A DNA stretch of 64,000 bases from Streptomyces sp. RKND-216 (lineage in GTDB: Bacteria > Actinomycetota > Actinomycetes > Streptomycetales > Streptomycetaceae). Position numbers and translations under genes: made by a program. Where the stretch lies: contig NZ_SSBQ01000002.1 in NCBI RefSeq assembly GCF_004795255.1, forward strand, positions 1,614,001 to 1,678,000, in the 5' to 3' direction. Shown one piece after another: positions 43,688 to 52,699 of this stretch. The notes under the pieces are model-generated. The model saw nothing but the letters and a program-made list of their open reading frames with translations. It was not told the DNA's origin and searched no databases. Position 1 is the stretch's first letter; the number at the start of each line of letters is the position of its first letter.

Positions 43688-44557
43688 GTGATCGCAGGCA
43701 TGGCCCGGCTGTTGCCCGAAGACCCTCCACGGCTCGGCCCGTACCGCCTGCTGGGCAGACTCGGCTCGGGCCCGGCCGGTCACGTCTACCTCGGCCGGGG
43801 CGCCCCGCGACGCGGTGCCCGCAAGGAGCGTGCGGCCGTGCGGGCCCTGCGCCCGGAGCAGCTGCGGGACCGGCAGCAGCGTGCCCGCATCCGGCAGGTC
43901 GCCGACCTCGTGGCCCGGGGAGCGCGCAGCCCGTACGTCGCCGCCGCACACGGCTGCGACCTGGACGGCGAACGTCCGTGGATGGCACGGGAGTTCGTCC
44001 CCGGCCCCGGCCTCACCGCGCTGGTGGGCCGGTACGGACCGCTGCCGGAGGAGTCCGTGCGGGCGCTGGGCGGCGGGCTGTGCCGAGCGCTGGCGGCCCT
44101 GCACCGGTCGGGCGTCGCCCACGGGGACCTCGCACCGGGGAACGTCCTGCTGGCTGCCGACCATCCCCGTGTCGTCGACTACGGGATGAGCGAGGGACGA
44201 CACGCCCCGGGGGACGGCCGGTCGCCGCTGCCCGCCGACGACGTCTTCGCGCTCGGCGTCGTCCTGGCGTACGCGGCGTCGGCGCGGATGCCGTTCGCCG
44301 GGTCGCTGCTGCCGTCCACGCGGGAGGGCGCGGACCTGAGCGGCGTGCCCGAGGGGCTGCGTCCGGCGCTGACGGCGTGTCTGCACAAGACACCCGAGGC
44401 GCGACCGCTACCTGCGGCGCTGGCCCGCCGACTGGACCTGGCCGATGCCGCCGAGCGCCCCGCCGCATCCTGGCTGCCCGCTCCGTGGACGCACGAGATC
44501 CGGACGTTCGCCGAGGCTGCGGACGGTTTCGGCGGCCGGGGCCTGTTCCGGCGCTGA
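43688..44557 (+). CDS. Serine/threonine protein kinase-like protein, possibly inactive
   Basis: About 289 residues; possible starts are GTG 43679, GTG 43688 (AGGG 8 bases upstream) and ATG 43700. Kinase domain: P-loop-like LLGRLGSGPAGHVYLGRG, catalytic loop SGVAHGDLAPGNVLL (Asp and Asn present, HGD for HRD), and VVDYGMS for the DFG. The beta-3 lysine normally in VAVK is Arg in AAVRALRPEQL, so ATP handling is doubtful. LHKTPEARPLPAAL is the typical C-lobe end (KxPxxRP). No PASTA, membrane or other output domain is present. It may be a pseudokinase scaffold. Confidence 0.8.
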   Translation: MIAGMARLLPEDPPRLGPYRLLGRLGSGPAGHVYLGRGAPRRGARKERAAVRALRPEQLRDRQQRARIRQVADLVARGARSPYVAAAHGCDLDGERPWMAREFVPGPGLTALVGRYGPLPEESVRALGGGLCRALAALHRSGVAHGDLAPGNVLLAADHPRVVDYGMSEGRHAPGDGRSPLPADDVFALGVVLAYAASARMPFAGSLLPSTREGADLSGVPEGLRPALTACLHKTPEARPLPAALARRLDLADAAERPAASWLPAPWTHEIRTFAEAADGFGGRGLFRR

Positions 44558-44645
44558 GGCCCCTGGAACCCCGGGGTCGGCCGACGAGTGGCGCAACGGG
44601 GCGCGCCGGACGGACGGCGCCTCGGAACACCATCGAGTGAGCCGG

Positions 44646-44660
44646 GCGCGCAAAGCGCGC
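44646..44660 (+). terminator. Possible weak terminator after the kinase-like gene
   Basis: GCGCGC-AAA-GCGCGC, a 6-bp stem with a 3-base loop in the 169-base spacer, set within GCCGGGCGCGC...CCCGGC-rich sequence. The strength is uncertain. Confidence 0.3.
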
Positions 44661-44726
44661 AACCCGGCGCGCATTCCCACCTGACACCTGCTCACGATCA
44701 CTTCATCACACCGGAGGTGAGTGAGC

Positions 44727-45470
44727 GTGACCCCAGCACGGCCCGTACGGTTCGCCGCGGCGGCGATGGCCACCGCCGGCGCGGTGCTCCTGTCCGCGGC
44801 ACCGGCCCACCCCTTGCCCCACGCGACCCCCGCGGCTCTCCCGTCCGCCGCGGCCCTCCCGTCCGCCGCGGCGGACGCCACCGAGCCCACCGACACCGCA
44901 CCAGCCGCACCAGCCGCGGCCTCCGGCCGGTCGGTGGGCGAACTGCTCGCCGCGCTGAAGGTGCTCTACGGAAAACGGGAACGGGCCTTGGAGGCGTACC
45001 GGCGGGCGGCGCACCAGCTGCACGAGCAGCAGAAGCGCACCGACCGGCTGGAGCGGCGCCTGGCGGGCACCCGCTACCGGCTCGCCGAGGAGCGCGAGAT
45101 CGCCGCCCGCGTGGCACGTGCCCAGTACCGGACGGGCGCGCCGGGCCTGCCGACCGCCGTGCAGGTGCTGCTCGCGGACGACCCGGTGGTCGCCATGCGG
45201 CACGGCCACACCCTGGAGCGTGCCGCCGCCCGGCAGCAGGCAACGGTACGGGCACTGGCCAGCGGCGAACGGCACCGGGGCGCGGTCGCGGCCGAGGCCC
45301 GCGACGCGCTCCAGCGGCAGCAGAAGCTCGCCGACCGCGCCGAGCGCAGACGGGAGGCGTCCCGGGCCGCGATGCGCGAGGTGGAGCGGATGCTCACCTC
45401 GCTGACGCCGCGGCAGCTCGCCGCGCTCCGCGACCACGAGCGGAAACAGGGCCGGCTCAGCCCGCCGTGA
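44727..45470 (+). CDS. Secreted coiled-coil protein
   Basis: 247 residues from the GTG at 44727; GGAGG at 44713-44717 gives 9-base spacing, better than the GTG at 44721 (3 bases). Signal peptide about 1-30 (AAAAMATAGAVLLSAAPAHP). An Ala/Pro linker then a long coiled coil (about 70-240: LYGKRERALEAYRRAAHQLH, QQKRTDRLERRLAGTRYRLA, QRQQKLADRAERRREASRAA). It resembles the N-terminal coiled coil of NlpC/P60 hydrolases such as RipA, but the catalytic domain is missing. Tail-to-tail overlap of 14 bases with the flavin monooxygenase gene. Confidence 0.75.
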   Translation: MTPARPVRFAAAAMATAGAVLLSAAPAHPLPHATPAALPSAAALPSAAADATEPTDTAPAAPAAASGRSVGELLAALKVLYGKRERALEAYRRAAHQLHEQQKRTDRLERRLAGTRYRLAEEREIAARVARAQYRTGAPGLPTAVQVLLADDPVVAMRHGHTLERAAARQQATVRALASGERHRGAVAAEARDALQRQQKLADRAERRREASRAAMREVERMLTSLTPRQLAALRDHERKQGRLSPP

Positions 45471-46695
45471 CCTCGGCGAGGTAGGCCTCGGCCTTGTCGG
45501 GTGCGAAGAACCAGTTCTCGAAGTCGGCCGGGTCGTTGAACCCGTCGGCGAACCGGTCCGCGATCGGCTGCGCCTGCCCGGCCGCGCCCAGCAGGTTCAG
45601 CACGTGCTCGGGCGGCGGCGCGAGCATCGCGTTCGTCCACGTGGTGACATGCTGCGCGGTCTGCCAGTAGCGGTCGAAGGTGGCCTGCATCCAGTCCTCG
45701 TCGAACGGCTTGTCGCCGTGTTCGACGATCGCCGACAGGTAGGCGGCGGCGCACTTGGAGGCGGAGTTCGACCCCTGCCCGGTGATGGGGTCGTTGGCGA
45801 CCACCACGTCCGCGACACCGAGCACCGCACCGCCACTGGGGAGCCGGCCGACGGGCTTGCGCACGGTCGGCGCGTAACGGCCGGCGAGCGTGCCGCCCCC
45901 GTCGGTCAGCTCGACCTTGGTCGCCCGCGCGTATTCCCAGGGGGTGAAGCGCTCCATCAGCTCCAGGGTCGTCGCCAGGTGTTCGTTCGGGTCCTTGATG
46001 CCCTGGAAGACGTCCAGCGGACCGCCCGGAATCCCTTCCCAGAAGAGGATGTCGCAGCGGCCGGAGGTGGTCAGGCAGGGCATGACGAAGAGTTCGCCGA
46101 CGCCGGGGACCAGGTTGCAGCGCACCGCTTCGGTCTCCGGGTGCTCGGGCCGCGGCCCCAGCCCGGTGACGTAGGAGACGGCGAGTGCGCGCTGCGGGGC
46201 GTCGTACGGAGAACGTGCGGCGTCGCGGGCGAACATCGAGACCAGCTCGCCCTTGCCCGCGGCGACCAGCACCAGGTCGTAGCGGCGCGCGAAGAAGTCC
46301 AGGTCGGAGACGGCGGCGCCGTGGACGACGAGCTGCCCGCCACGCTGCGCGAAGGTCTCCATCCAGCCGGCCATCTTGACGCGCTGGTCGACGGACTGGG
46401 CGTAGCCGTCCGACAGCCGGCCGAGCCAGTCGATCGCACGGGAACCGTCGGGGCCGGCGACGGAGACGCCGAGGCCCTCGATGCGTGGGGCCTGGCTCTC
46501 CCAGAAGCCGGCGCCGATGTCGCGCTCGTGCTGGAGCGCGGTGTGGAACATGCACTGCGTGGACATCACGCGGCCACCGCGGATCTCGTCCGCCGTGCGG
46601 TTTGACATCACGGTGACCTCGTAGCCCTGGGACTGGAGGCCGAGCGCGAGTTGGAGGCCGGCCTGGCCGGCTCCGACGACGAGTATCTTCCGCAT
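45457..46695 (-). CDS. StyA-like FAD-dependent monooxygenase after the conservon
   Basis: 412 residues from the ATG at 46695 with GGGAGA upstream. Rossmann FAD motif ILVVGAGQAGLQLALGLQSQ, styrene-monooxygenase features VMSTQCMFHTALQHERD, VAAGKGELVSMFARD, LGVADVVVANDPITGQGSNS and the C-terminal ENWFFAPDKAEAYL. StyA-type enzymes are two-component: a separate flavin reductase supplies reduced FAD. No reductase (StyB-like) gene is nearby. It begins 80 bases after cvnD in the same direction, the position that a P450 (cvnE) occupies in some conservons. Confidence 0.87.
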   Translation of the reverse strand: MRKILVVGAGQAGLQLALGLQSQGYEVTVMSNRTADEIRGGRVMSTQCMFHTALQHERDIGAGFWESQAPRIEGLGVSVAGPDGSRAIDWLGRLSDGYAQSVDQRVKMAGWMETFAQRGGQLVVHGAAVSDLDFFARRYDLVLVAAGKGELVSMFARDAARSPYDAPQRALAVSYVTGLGPRPEHPETEAVRCNLVPGVGELFVMPCLTTSGRCDILFWEGIPGGPLDVFQGIKDPNEHLATTLELMERFTPWEYARATKVELTDGGGTLAGRYAPTVRKPVGRLPSGGAVLGVADVVVANDPITGQGSNSASKCAAAYLSAIVEHGDKPFDEDWMQATFDRYWQTAQHVTTWTNAMLAPPPEHVLNLLGAAGQAQPIADRFADGFNDPADFENWFFAPDKAEAYLAEVTAG

Positions 46696-46775
46696 CGCGG
46701 ATCTCCCTGCGTGGTGCTGTGGCGGTGGGCGAGTCGGGTGGGACGAGTGGGCCGTGCGCCGGCGGCCCGGGGCGG

Positions 46776-47381
46776 TCAGGCCGGGGTGAGGTCGAGTGCG
46801 TGGCCGACGAGGGCGAGCAGGGTCTCCTGCACCGTCTCCCGCCGCCGCGCGTCCATGATCACCACGGGGACCCGTTCGGGGACGGTCAGCGCCTCGCGCA
46901 CGTCGGCCGCCTCGTACACGTCGGTGCCCTCGAAGTGGTTGACGGCGACGACGTACGGCAGGCCGCAGCTCTCGAAGTAGTCCAGCGCCGGGAAGCAGTC
47001 CTCCAGGCGGCGGGTGTCGGCCATCACCACGGCCCCGATGGCGCCGCGCACCAGGTCGTCCCACATGAACCAGAAGCGCTGCTGCCCCGGCGTGCCGAAG
47101 AGGTACAGCACCAGGTCGGCGTCCAGGGTGATGCGGCCGAAGTCCATGGCGACCGTGGTCGTCAGCTTGTCGGGCGTCGACGCCAGGTCGTCGGTGCCCT
47201 CGCTGGCTTCGGTCATCACCGCCTCGGTGCGCAGCGGTTCGATCTCGGAGATCGCACCGACGAAGGTGGTCTTGCCGACGCCGAAGCCACCCGCGACGAC
47301 GATCTTCGTGGCGATCGGCGCGCGGGACAGGTCGGTCTCCCAGGCGTGTCCGGCGCCCTCGGCCGGATCATGGGCGGGCAT
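46776..47381 (-). CDS. Conservon GTPase-like protein CvnD
   Basis: 201 residues from the ATG at 47381 after GGAGG. Walker A GGFGVGKTTF at about 31-40, switch region with LYLFGTPGQQRFWFMWDDLV, and the guanine-specificity-like VVAVNHFEGT (NHFE in place of NKxD). Member of the ATP/GTP-binding conservon family that works like an MglA-type GTPase with the roadblock partner. In S. coelicolor such systems influence development and secondary metabolism. Frames open further upstream overlap cvnC and have no ribosome site. Confidence 0.92.
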   Translation of the reverse strand: MPAHDPAEGAGHAWETDLSRAPIATKIVVAGGFGVGKTTFVGAISEIEPLRTEAVMTEASEGTDDLASTPDKLTTTVAMDFGRITLDADLVLYLFGTPGQQRFWFMWDDLVRGAIGAVVMADTRRLEDCFPALDYFESCGLPYVVAVNHFEGTDVYEAADVREALTVPERVPVVIMDARRRETVQETLLALVGHALDLTPA

Positions 47382-47409
47382 TGCGGCCTCCACGGACCTC
47401 ACGTCGTGT

Positions 47410-47799
47410 TCAGAGCTTGCGGAGGCCACCGAGCACCCTCTCCAGCAGGGCCCGGTCGGGCCGTTCCGTACCGTGGCCGGTCCCGTGCACGCGGATCCGC
47501 CCCTGGTCGGCGAGATCGCTCAGCAGCACGCGGACGACGCCCAGCGGCATCTTCAGCAGCGCGGAGATCTCCGCGACGGTGCGCATCCGGCGGCACAGTT
47601 CGACGATCGCCTGCATCTCGGGCATCACGCGGTCCCGCAGACCGCCGGAGACCAGCTCCGGACGCGCGGGCGGCGCCTCGATCGCGGCGACGAACGACTC
47701 GACGAGCAGCACGTGCCCGTACCGGGTACGGCCGCCGGTGAGGGCGTACGGGCGCACGCGCGCCGGCGCACGCCTCGGCAACGAGGGGTGGGACGTCAC
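47410..47799 (-). CDS. Conservon DUF742 protein CvnC
   Basis: 129 residues. DUF742 signature VRPYALTGGRTRYGHVLLVE, RMRTVAEISALLKMPLGVVR, VLLSDLADQGRIRVH. Has a winged-helix-like predicted fold. The GTG start overlaps the cvnB stop (GTGA). It is the third gene of the cassette and likely couples the kinase/roadblock pair to the GTPase. The family is found only alongside these genes. Confidence 0.93.
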   Translation of the reverse strand: MTSHPSLPRRAPARVRPYALTGGRTRYGHVLLVESFVAAIEAPPARPELVSGGLRDRVMPEMQAIVELCRRMRTVAEISALLKMPLGVVRVLLSDLADQGRIRVHGTGHGTERPDRALLERVLGGLRKL

Positions 47800-48395
47800 T
47801 TCTTCGACTCCAGCTCCATCGACTTACGCAGCTCCGTGCGGAGTTCGGGGGTCAGGACGTGTCCGGCACGTCCGACGAACAGGGCCATGTGGTAGGCCAC
47901 CACGCTCATGTCGCAGTCCGGCGCGGCGTGCACGCCCAGGAGCGAGCCGTCGCTGACGGACATCACGAAAAGCGAGCCGTTCGCCATGGACACCATGGTC
48001 TGCTTCACGCCGCCGGTGTCCAGCAGCCTGGCCGCGCCGACGGTGAGCGAGCCGACACCGGACACGATGGTGGCCAGGTCTGCCGCGGCACCGCGGGGGC
48101 CCTGCGGGCGCTCGGCCTCGTCGCGGGCGTGGCCGGGGGCGTCCCCGGCGGGATGCCCGGCGGCGTTCTCGGTGGCGTCCTCGGCCGGCGGGTCGCCCGT
48201 GACCGCCTCCGGGTCGGAGGACAGCAGCAGAAGGCCGTCCGAGGAGACCACGGCGACGGACTGCACGCCGGGCACCTCGTCGACGAGGTTCGCCAGCAGC
48301 CAGCGCAGGTTGCGCGCCGCGCGACTGCCGGTCGTGTCCTCGGCGCCCTTCGTGCCCGTCGTGGCGCTCGTGCCGTTCGTGGCGGGGGCGTTCAC
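47796..48395 (-). CDS. Conservon roadblock/LC7 protein CvnB with insertion
   Basis: 199 residues where the family is usually about 135-145. The roadblock core: LRWLLANLVDEVPGVQSVAV, VVSSDGLLLLSSD, then MVSMANGSLFVMSVSDGSLL, VVAYHMALFVGRAGHVLTPE. Between SSD and the second half lies an Ala/Glu/Pro/Asp-rich stretch (about residues 62-104) unlike the rest of the domain. Roadblock proteins act as the regulatory partner of small GTPases (CvnD here). It overlaps both neighbours by four bases. Confidence 0.92.
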   Translation of the reverse strand: MNAPATNGTSATTGTKGAEDTTGSRAARNLRWLLANLVDEVPGVQSVAVVSSDGLLLLSSDPEAVTGDPPAEDATENAAGHPAGDAPGHARDEAERPQGPRGAAADLATIVSGVGSLTVGAARLLDTGGVKQTMVSMANGSLFVMSVSDGSLLGVHAAPDCDMSVVAYHMALFVGRAGHVLTPELRTELRKSMELESKK

Positions 48396-51300
48396 TGCCG
48401 TGCCTCCTCTTCCGCGCCGCCCGCGTCGGCGGCGCCCTGAGCCGCGGCCTCCGCCGCAGCGTCCCGGTGCCCGTCCGCCGCCCCCCGCTGGAACCCGCCG
48501 AGCCTACGGCGCAGTTCCTCGGCGTTCGCGCCGCCGCTCGCCGCGGGGCGCACCTGCTGCTCGACCGTCACATGTCTGGGGGTGCGCTTCGGCAGCCCCT
48601 TGTCGGTGACCCTGTCCGCGGCCCTGCGGGCGTGGTCCGCGGCCGGGTGTTCGCGGGCGTCGTCCTCCCGGGGCCCGGGCACGGTGGCGGCCTGCCGGCC
48701 GCCGTCCGCGGCCGACGGCATCCCGTCCCCGGCGTCCGCCCGCCCGTGCTCCGCCACCCCGTCCCCGTCGCTCTCCCGGGAGAACGTGCCCCTCGCCTCG
48801 TCGGCCTCCCGGCCGCCGGCGCCCGGCGTGCTCGCCTCGTCCGCGTCCGCCACGTCCGCCGCGTCCGCGCGCGTCGCCGCGGCCTCGCCTTCGGCGACGG
48901 ACGTGCCGTCGGCGGCCTCCACGGTGGACGTGTCCCCTCCGGGACACGGCTCCGGGTCCCCGCCGTCCGCCGGATCGGTGGCGGTCGGCGACAGCGCGCC
49001 GCGCGTCGTCTCACCGTCGGGGGCGACGACGTCGTCCGCGGACCTCGCGTCCGGGCACCAGGAGGCGGCGTCGTCAACGGCCTGCGCCTCCCCGCCCGCT
49101 TCGCCCACGCCGTCGTCCGGTTCCGCACTCGCACCGGCTCGCGCCTCCGCCGTCGAACGGGCCGTCGGCGTCTCGTCGGAGGCCGGTGCCGGAGCGGGCG
49201 CGCTGGTGGCCGGGGCGCGGCGTGCGGGGAGGGTGTTGGAGTTGGCCTCTGCGACCGATCCGGGAAGGCGCTGCCCCCCGTCCGGGGTGCCCGCCCCGCT
49301 GACGCCGGGCACCGGACGGTCCGGCAGCAGCGTGCGAGGCACCACCACCACAGCCGCGACGCCACCCTGCCGCTGCTCCCGGAGCTGCACCCGCATCCCG
49401 TGCCGTGCGGCGAGGCGAGCGACGACGTACAGGCCGTTGCCGAGACCTCCCGGCTCGGCCCGGTCCCCCTCCTCCCCCGAGCCGGGCGTCCCGGGGGCCT
49501 CCTGCGCGGCGGGGTCGCCCAGTCGGGCGTTGAGTTCGGCAAGCCGGTCCTCGGCGACGCCGATGCCTTCGTCCTGGACGGAGAGCATGATGTCGCCCTT
49601 ATCCAGCATCCAGGCCGACAGCGTGACCTCCGCGTCGGGCGCGGAGAACGCCGTGGCGTTGTCGAGGAGTTCCGCTACGAGGTGGCTGAGGTCGTCCGCG
49701 GCGAACCCGGACACCTGGGCGTGCGGGGGCAGCGCAGCGATCTGCACGCGTTCGTAGCGCTCGATCTCGCTGACGGCCGCACGCAGCACGTCCAGCAGCG
49801 GCACCGGTCCGGCGTGGTGCGCGCCGACGTGCTCAGCGCCCGCGAGCAGCAGCAGGTTCTCCCCGGCGCGCCGCATCCGCGTGGCGAGGTGGTCGAGTTT
49901 GAAGAGGGTGGCGAGGTCGTCGGGGTCGGATTCCTCGGCCTCCATGGCCTCCAGGATGCCCAGCTGACGCTCGACGAGGCCGAGGGTGCGCAGCCCGAGG
50001 TGGACGAACGTGCCGTGGGAGGCGCCGTGCCCGGCCTGCAGACGCGTGCGGAGGCGCTCGGCCTCCTCACGCAGCCGCTCGCGTTCGGCAGTCAGTTCGT
50101 CCCTGGCGGCGCTCAGGTCCGCGTTGGCGGCCTCCGCCTCCTTGGCCCGGGTGTGCAGGCCGGCGACGGTCTCGCGGAGTGCGTTGAGCGAACCGACGAC
50201 CTCGGCGAACTCGTCGTTGCGGCCGTGGAAACGCACCGGCTCCTCGGCCTCCGGCTCCTCGGCGGTGGCGAGCCGGTGCGAACCGCGCCGCACGACGGAC
50301 AGGGGGCGGGACAGGGACCTGGCCGTGTGCACGCCGGCGCCGACGGCGAGCAGCAGGCAGGCACCGACCAGGCCGACCGTCATCTCGAGCGCGACGACGT
50401 CGTCGTCCCGCTGCTGTTCCAACCGGGCGACCTCGGCGGTGGCCAGGGAGGACTGGACGCTGCGCATCCGGTCGATGCGGGCGGAGAGCGCGGCGACGAC
50501 CCTCTCGGCGTCGAGTCCCCGGTCCTGCGCGTCGAGGACCGGGTCGGCGGTGAGCTGCTCGATGTACCGCTCGGCGAGGCCGACGTCTGTGCCGGTGACC
50601 GTCTTGTCGTACGTCTCGGACGCGGTCGGACCGGCCGTCTGCTCGAAGTCGGCGAGCGCGCCCTGCTCCCGTACCCGCGCCAGGCGTGCCGCCTCGGTCA
50701 GAGTGCGGGCCGGGCCGTCGGAGGCGAACGCGCCGCGCAGCAGGCCGCGGGTGGCGGAGGCCTGGTCGACGGCGCGGCCGAGGTGCGGCAGCGACTCGGT
50801 GGTGGCGACGGCCGCGGCGGCGGTGGAGTTCGGAGCGTGGTCGCCGGGCAGGTCGCGGGCGACGTTGCGGGAGACGGTGTGCAGCTGCTGGATGACGGCG
50901 GTGTACGCCTGGTACGCGTCGTAGGCCGTGCTCTCGGAGGAGTCGAGCATCTCCTGCCGGGTCCGGGGAAGCTGTTCGAGGCTCTGCCGCACCGGCGGGG
51001 TCACCGCATCGGAGGCGAGCAGTTCGGTGATCTGCCGGTCGACGCGGGCACGCTGGGAATCGCTGGTGGCCTCCTGGCCCGTCGCGGTGCCGGCGGGCTC
51101 GCCGTCGGCGGGGTCTGGGGCCTCCTCGCCGCGCCCGGCGGCGACCCAGGCGACCATGTCGCCGCGCTCGTCGGACAGCGAGTGGGCGAGCGCGATGGCC
51201 TGCTGGTGGAGACCGGCCTGTTCGACGAGTTCCTGGGACTCCGTCAGCGTTCCGGAGGACTCGACGATGCCGGGGGCGCCGGCGGCGAGGACCGCGAGCG

Positions 51301-51412
51301 AGCAGAGCGCGACGGACGCCAGAAGCCGGTTGCGCACCCGCGTCCGCCGTGGGGGGTGTGCCGGCCGGCCGTTCCCGGAGTCGCCAGGCTTCCGCAGTCG
51401 CTTCGTCCGCAC
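48392..51412 (-). CDS. Conservon sensor histidine-kinase-like protein CvnA
   Basis: About 1006 residues from the GTG at 51412; the start is uncertain (the frame continues to 51562, weak ribosome sites). Membrane helix (ASVALCSLAVLAAGAPGIVE), a nitrate/nitrite-sensor-like extracellular helical domain (about 50-335), a second helix (TVGLVGACLLLAVGAGVHTA), HAMP (RPLSVVRRGSHRLATA) and a coiled coil. Then comes a Bergerat ATPase with LLDNATAFS, DEGIGVAEDRL and GGLGNGLYVVARLAARHGM. The last 310 residues are low-complexity Ala/Asp/Glu/Pro/Gly, longer than is usual. No canonical phosphoacceptor His motif was seen. It heads the conservon. Confidence 0.9.
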   Translation of the reverse strand: MRTKRLRKPGDSGNGRPAHPPRRTRVRNRLLASVALCSLAVLAAGAPGIVESSGTLTESQELVEQAGLHQQAIALAHSLSDERGDMVAWVAAGRGEEAPDPADGEPAGTATGQEATSDSQRARVDRQITELLASDAVTPPVRQSLEQLPRTRQEMLDSSESTAYDAYQAYTAVIQQLHTVSRNVARDLPGDHAPNSTAAAAVATTESLPHLGRAVDQASATRGLLRGAFASDGPARTLTEAARLARVREQGALADFEQTAGPTASETYDKTVTGTDVGLAERYIEQLTADPVLDAQDRGLDAERVVAALSARIDRMRSVQSSLATAEVARLEQQRDDDVVALEMTVGLVGACLLLAVGAGVHTARSLSRPLSVVRRGSHRLATAEEPEAEEPVRFHGRNDEFAEVVGSLNALRETVAGLHTRAKEAEAANADLSAARDELTAERERLREEAERLRTRLQAGHGASHGTFVHLGLRTLGLVERQLGILEAMEAEESDPDDLATLFKLDHLATRMRRAGENLLLLAGAEHVGAHHAGPVPLLDVLRAAVSEIERYERVQIAALPPHAQVSGFAADDLSHLVAELLDNATAFSAPDAEVTLSAWMLDKGDIMLSVQDEGIGVAEDRLAELNARLGDPAAQEAPGTPGSGEEGDRAEPGGLGNGLYVVARLAARHGMRVQLREQRQGGVAAVVVVPRTLLPDRPVPGVSGAGTPDGGQRLPGSVAEANSNTLPARRAPATSAPAPAPASDETPTARSTAEARAGASAEPDDGVGEAGGEAQAVDDAASWCPDARSADDVVAPDGETTRGALSPTATDPADGGDPEPCPGGDTSTVEAADGTSVAEGEAAATRADAADVADADEASTPGAGGREADEARGTFSRESDGDGVAEHGRADAGDGMPSAADGGRQAATVPGPREDDAREHPAADHARRAADRVTDKGLPKRTPRHVTVEQQVRPAASGGANAEELRRRLGGFQRGAADGHRDAAAEAAAQGAADAGGAEEEARQ

Positions 51413-51809
51413 CCGTGCTCGCAATCTCGTCCTGCCCTGCCCGGGGGCCCGGGAGGCGACAGCCAACTCGTGGGGGCACGGGTAGGGTCCCGCCCCGGTC
51501 CACGACGTGACGACCCTTTCAAGGCCGTTCCGGGGTAGGTGTGGTTCCCCCTGCCGCGCCACCCGAAGGAGTGAACATCAGTCCTCAGGAGCAAACAACT
51601 CCGGTCGTCCCACGGGCGCGTGCGCGGTTTCCGCAGAGGTTGGAAATCGTGGCCGGGTCCTGGCAATATGCCCGCCCGCAGGTTACGGAACGATGGATTC
51701 CGGCCGTTCTCGCCGTCCGCGACGCGCCGCTCGCGCCGCCCCGGCGGGTGGGGCGATAAGGGAGGCCGGGTTGCCGGCGGGCCTCCGGCCGCTCGGGCAG
51801 ACTGGCGGC
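51413..51809. other. Divergent spacer between cvnA and the PP2C-like gene
   Basis: 397 bases if cvnA starts at 51412. No independent gene is supported. The minus half may encode an N-terminal extension of CvnA (frame open to 51562). The plus half before 51810 contains SD-poor sequence with a purine-rich stretch near 51570-51600. No clear palindrome. Confidence 0.4.
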
Positions 51810-52679
51810 ATGCGCGTGGAGACGGCCACCGAGCCCGGCACCCCGACCCGGCCCAACGAGGACCACGTTTCCCTGATCCTTCCGGCCTCCGGGCGGGGCG
51901 GCGCGTTCGTCGTCCTGGACGGCGTGACCCCGCCGGAGGGGGACGTCGGATGCGCGCACGGAGTGCCGTGGTACGTCGGCCGACTGGGTGGCGCCTTGCT
52001 CGAACTTGCGGGCTCCCGGGGCGAGATGACGCTGGCGGAATGTCTCGCAGACGCCGTCGCGCGTACCGCGCGGGCACACCGTTCAACCTGTGATCTTTCT
52101 CACCCGCGGACTCCGCAGGCGACGGTGGTCGCGGCCCGCTGGGGCGAGGAGTCGGTGGAGTACCTGGTGCTGTCCGACTCGGTACTGCTGGTCGAGGGCG
52201 CGGACGGCTCGGTGCGGGCAGTGCGGGACACCCGGCTGGACACGCTGCCGCCCGGGGTCACGGCGCTGCGGGAGGCCGCGCGGGCGCTGCCGTCCGGATC
52301 GTCCGAACGCGCCACGGCGGCGGCGGAGTACGTCGCGGCCGTCGAGGCCCTGCGCAACGCACCCGACGGCACCGGGTTCCACACGGCCGCCGCCGACCCC
52401 GCGGTCGCGGCGCTGGCCGTGACCGGCGCCGTGCCCCGGGACGGCGTGCGGACCCTGCTGGGTCTGACGGACGGCGCCTCGCGCTGGTCCGAGGTGTTCC
52501 GTGCCGGTGGCTGGGCGGACCTGTGCGCCCTGGTGCACAAGGAGGGCCCGGCGGGACTGATCGCCCGGGTCCGTGCCGCGGAGGAGGCCGACCCCGCCGG
52601 CCGGTCCTTCCCCCGCGGCAAGCCCCACGACGACGCCACGGCGGTCCTCGTGGAGTTCTCCGACCGGTCGGATGCCTGA
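51810..52679 (+). CDS. PP2C-like serine/threonine protein phosphatase
   Basis: 289 residues from the ATG at 51810; no strong ribosome site, so a near-leaderless start is possible. The PPM/PP2C motifs are present in modified form: PTRPNEDHVSLI (metal Asp), GAFVVLDGVTPPEG (metal Asp-Gly), VLSDSVLLVEGADG, LLGLTDGASRWSEVF, and KPHDDATAVLVEF (DD-A/T). Dephosphorylates Ser/Thr phosphate with two Mn or Mg ions. It is divergent from the conservon and convergent with marR. Confidence 0.85.
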   Translation: MRVETATEPGTPTRPNEDHVSLILPASGRGGAFVVLDGVTPPEGDVGCAHGVPWYVGRLGGALLELAGSRGEMTLAECLADAVARTARAHRSTCDLSHPRTPQATVVAARWGEESVEYLVLSDSVLLVEGADGSVRAVRDTRLDTLPPGVTALREAARALPSGSSERATAAAEYVAAVEALRNAPDGTGFHTAAADPAVAALAVTGAVPRDGVRTLLGLTDGASRWSEVFRAGGWADLCALVHKEGPAGLIARVRAAEEADPAGRSFPRGKPHDDATAVLVEFSDRSDA

Positions 52680-52699
52680 CCTCCCCGGTCCGGAGCGGC

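Noticed and set aside
38964..45470. A biosynthetic gene cluster around the diiron oxygenase
   Set aside because: The neighbours are an esterase-like hydrolase, SoxR, a kinase-like protein and small secreted proteins. There are no synthase, transferase or export genes to make a pathway.
48467..51538. 1023-codon plus-strand open frame antisense to cvnA
   Set aside because: An antisense shadow of the conservon kinase; no family motif and no ribosome site.
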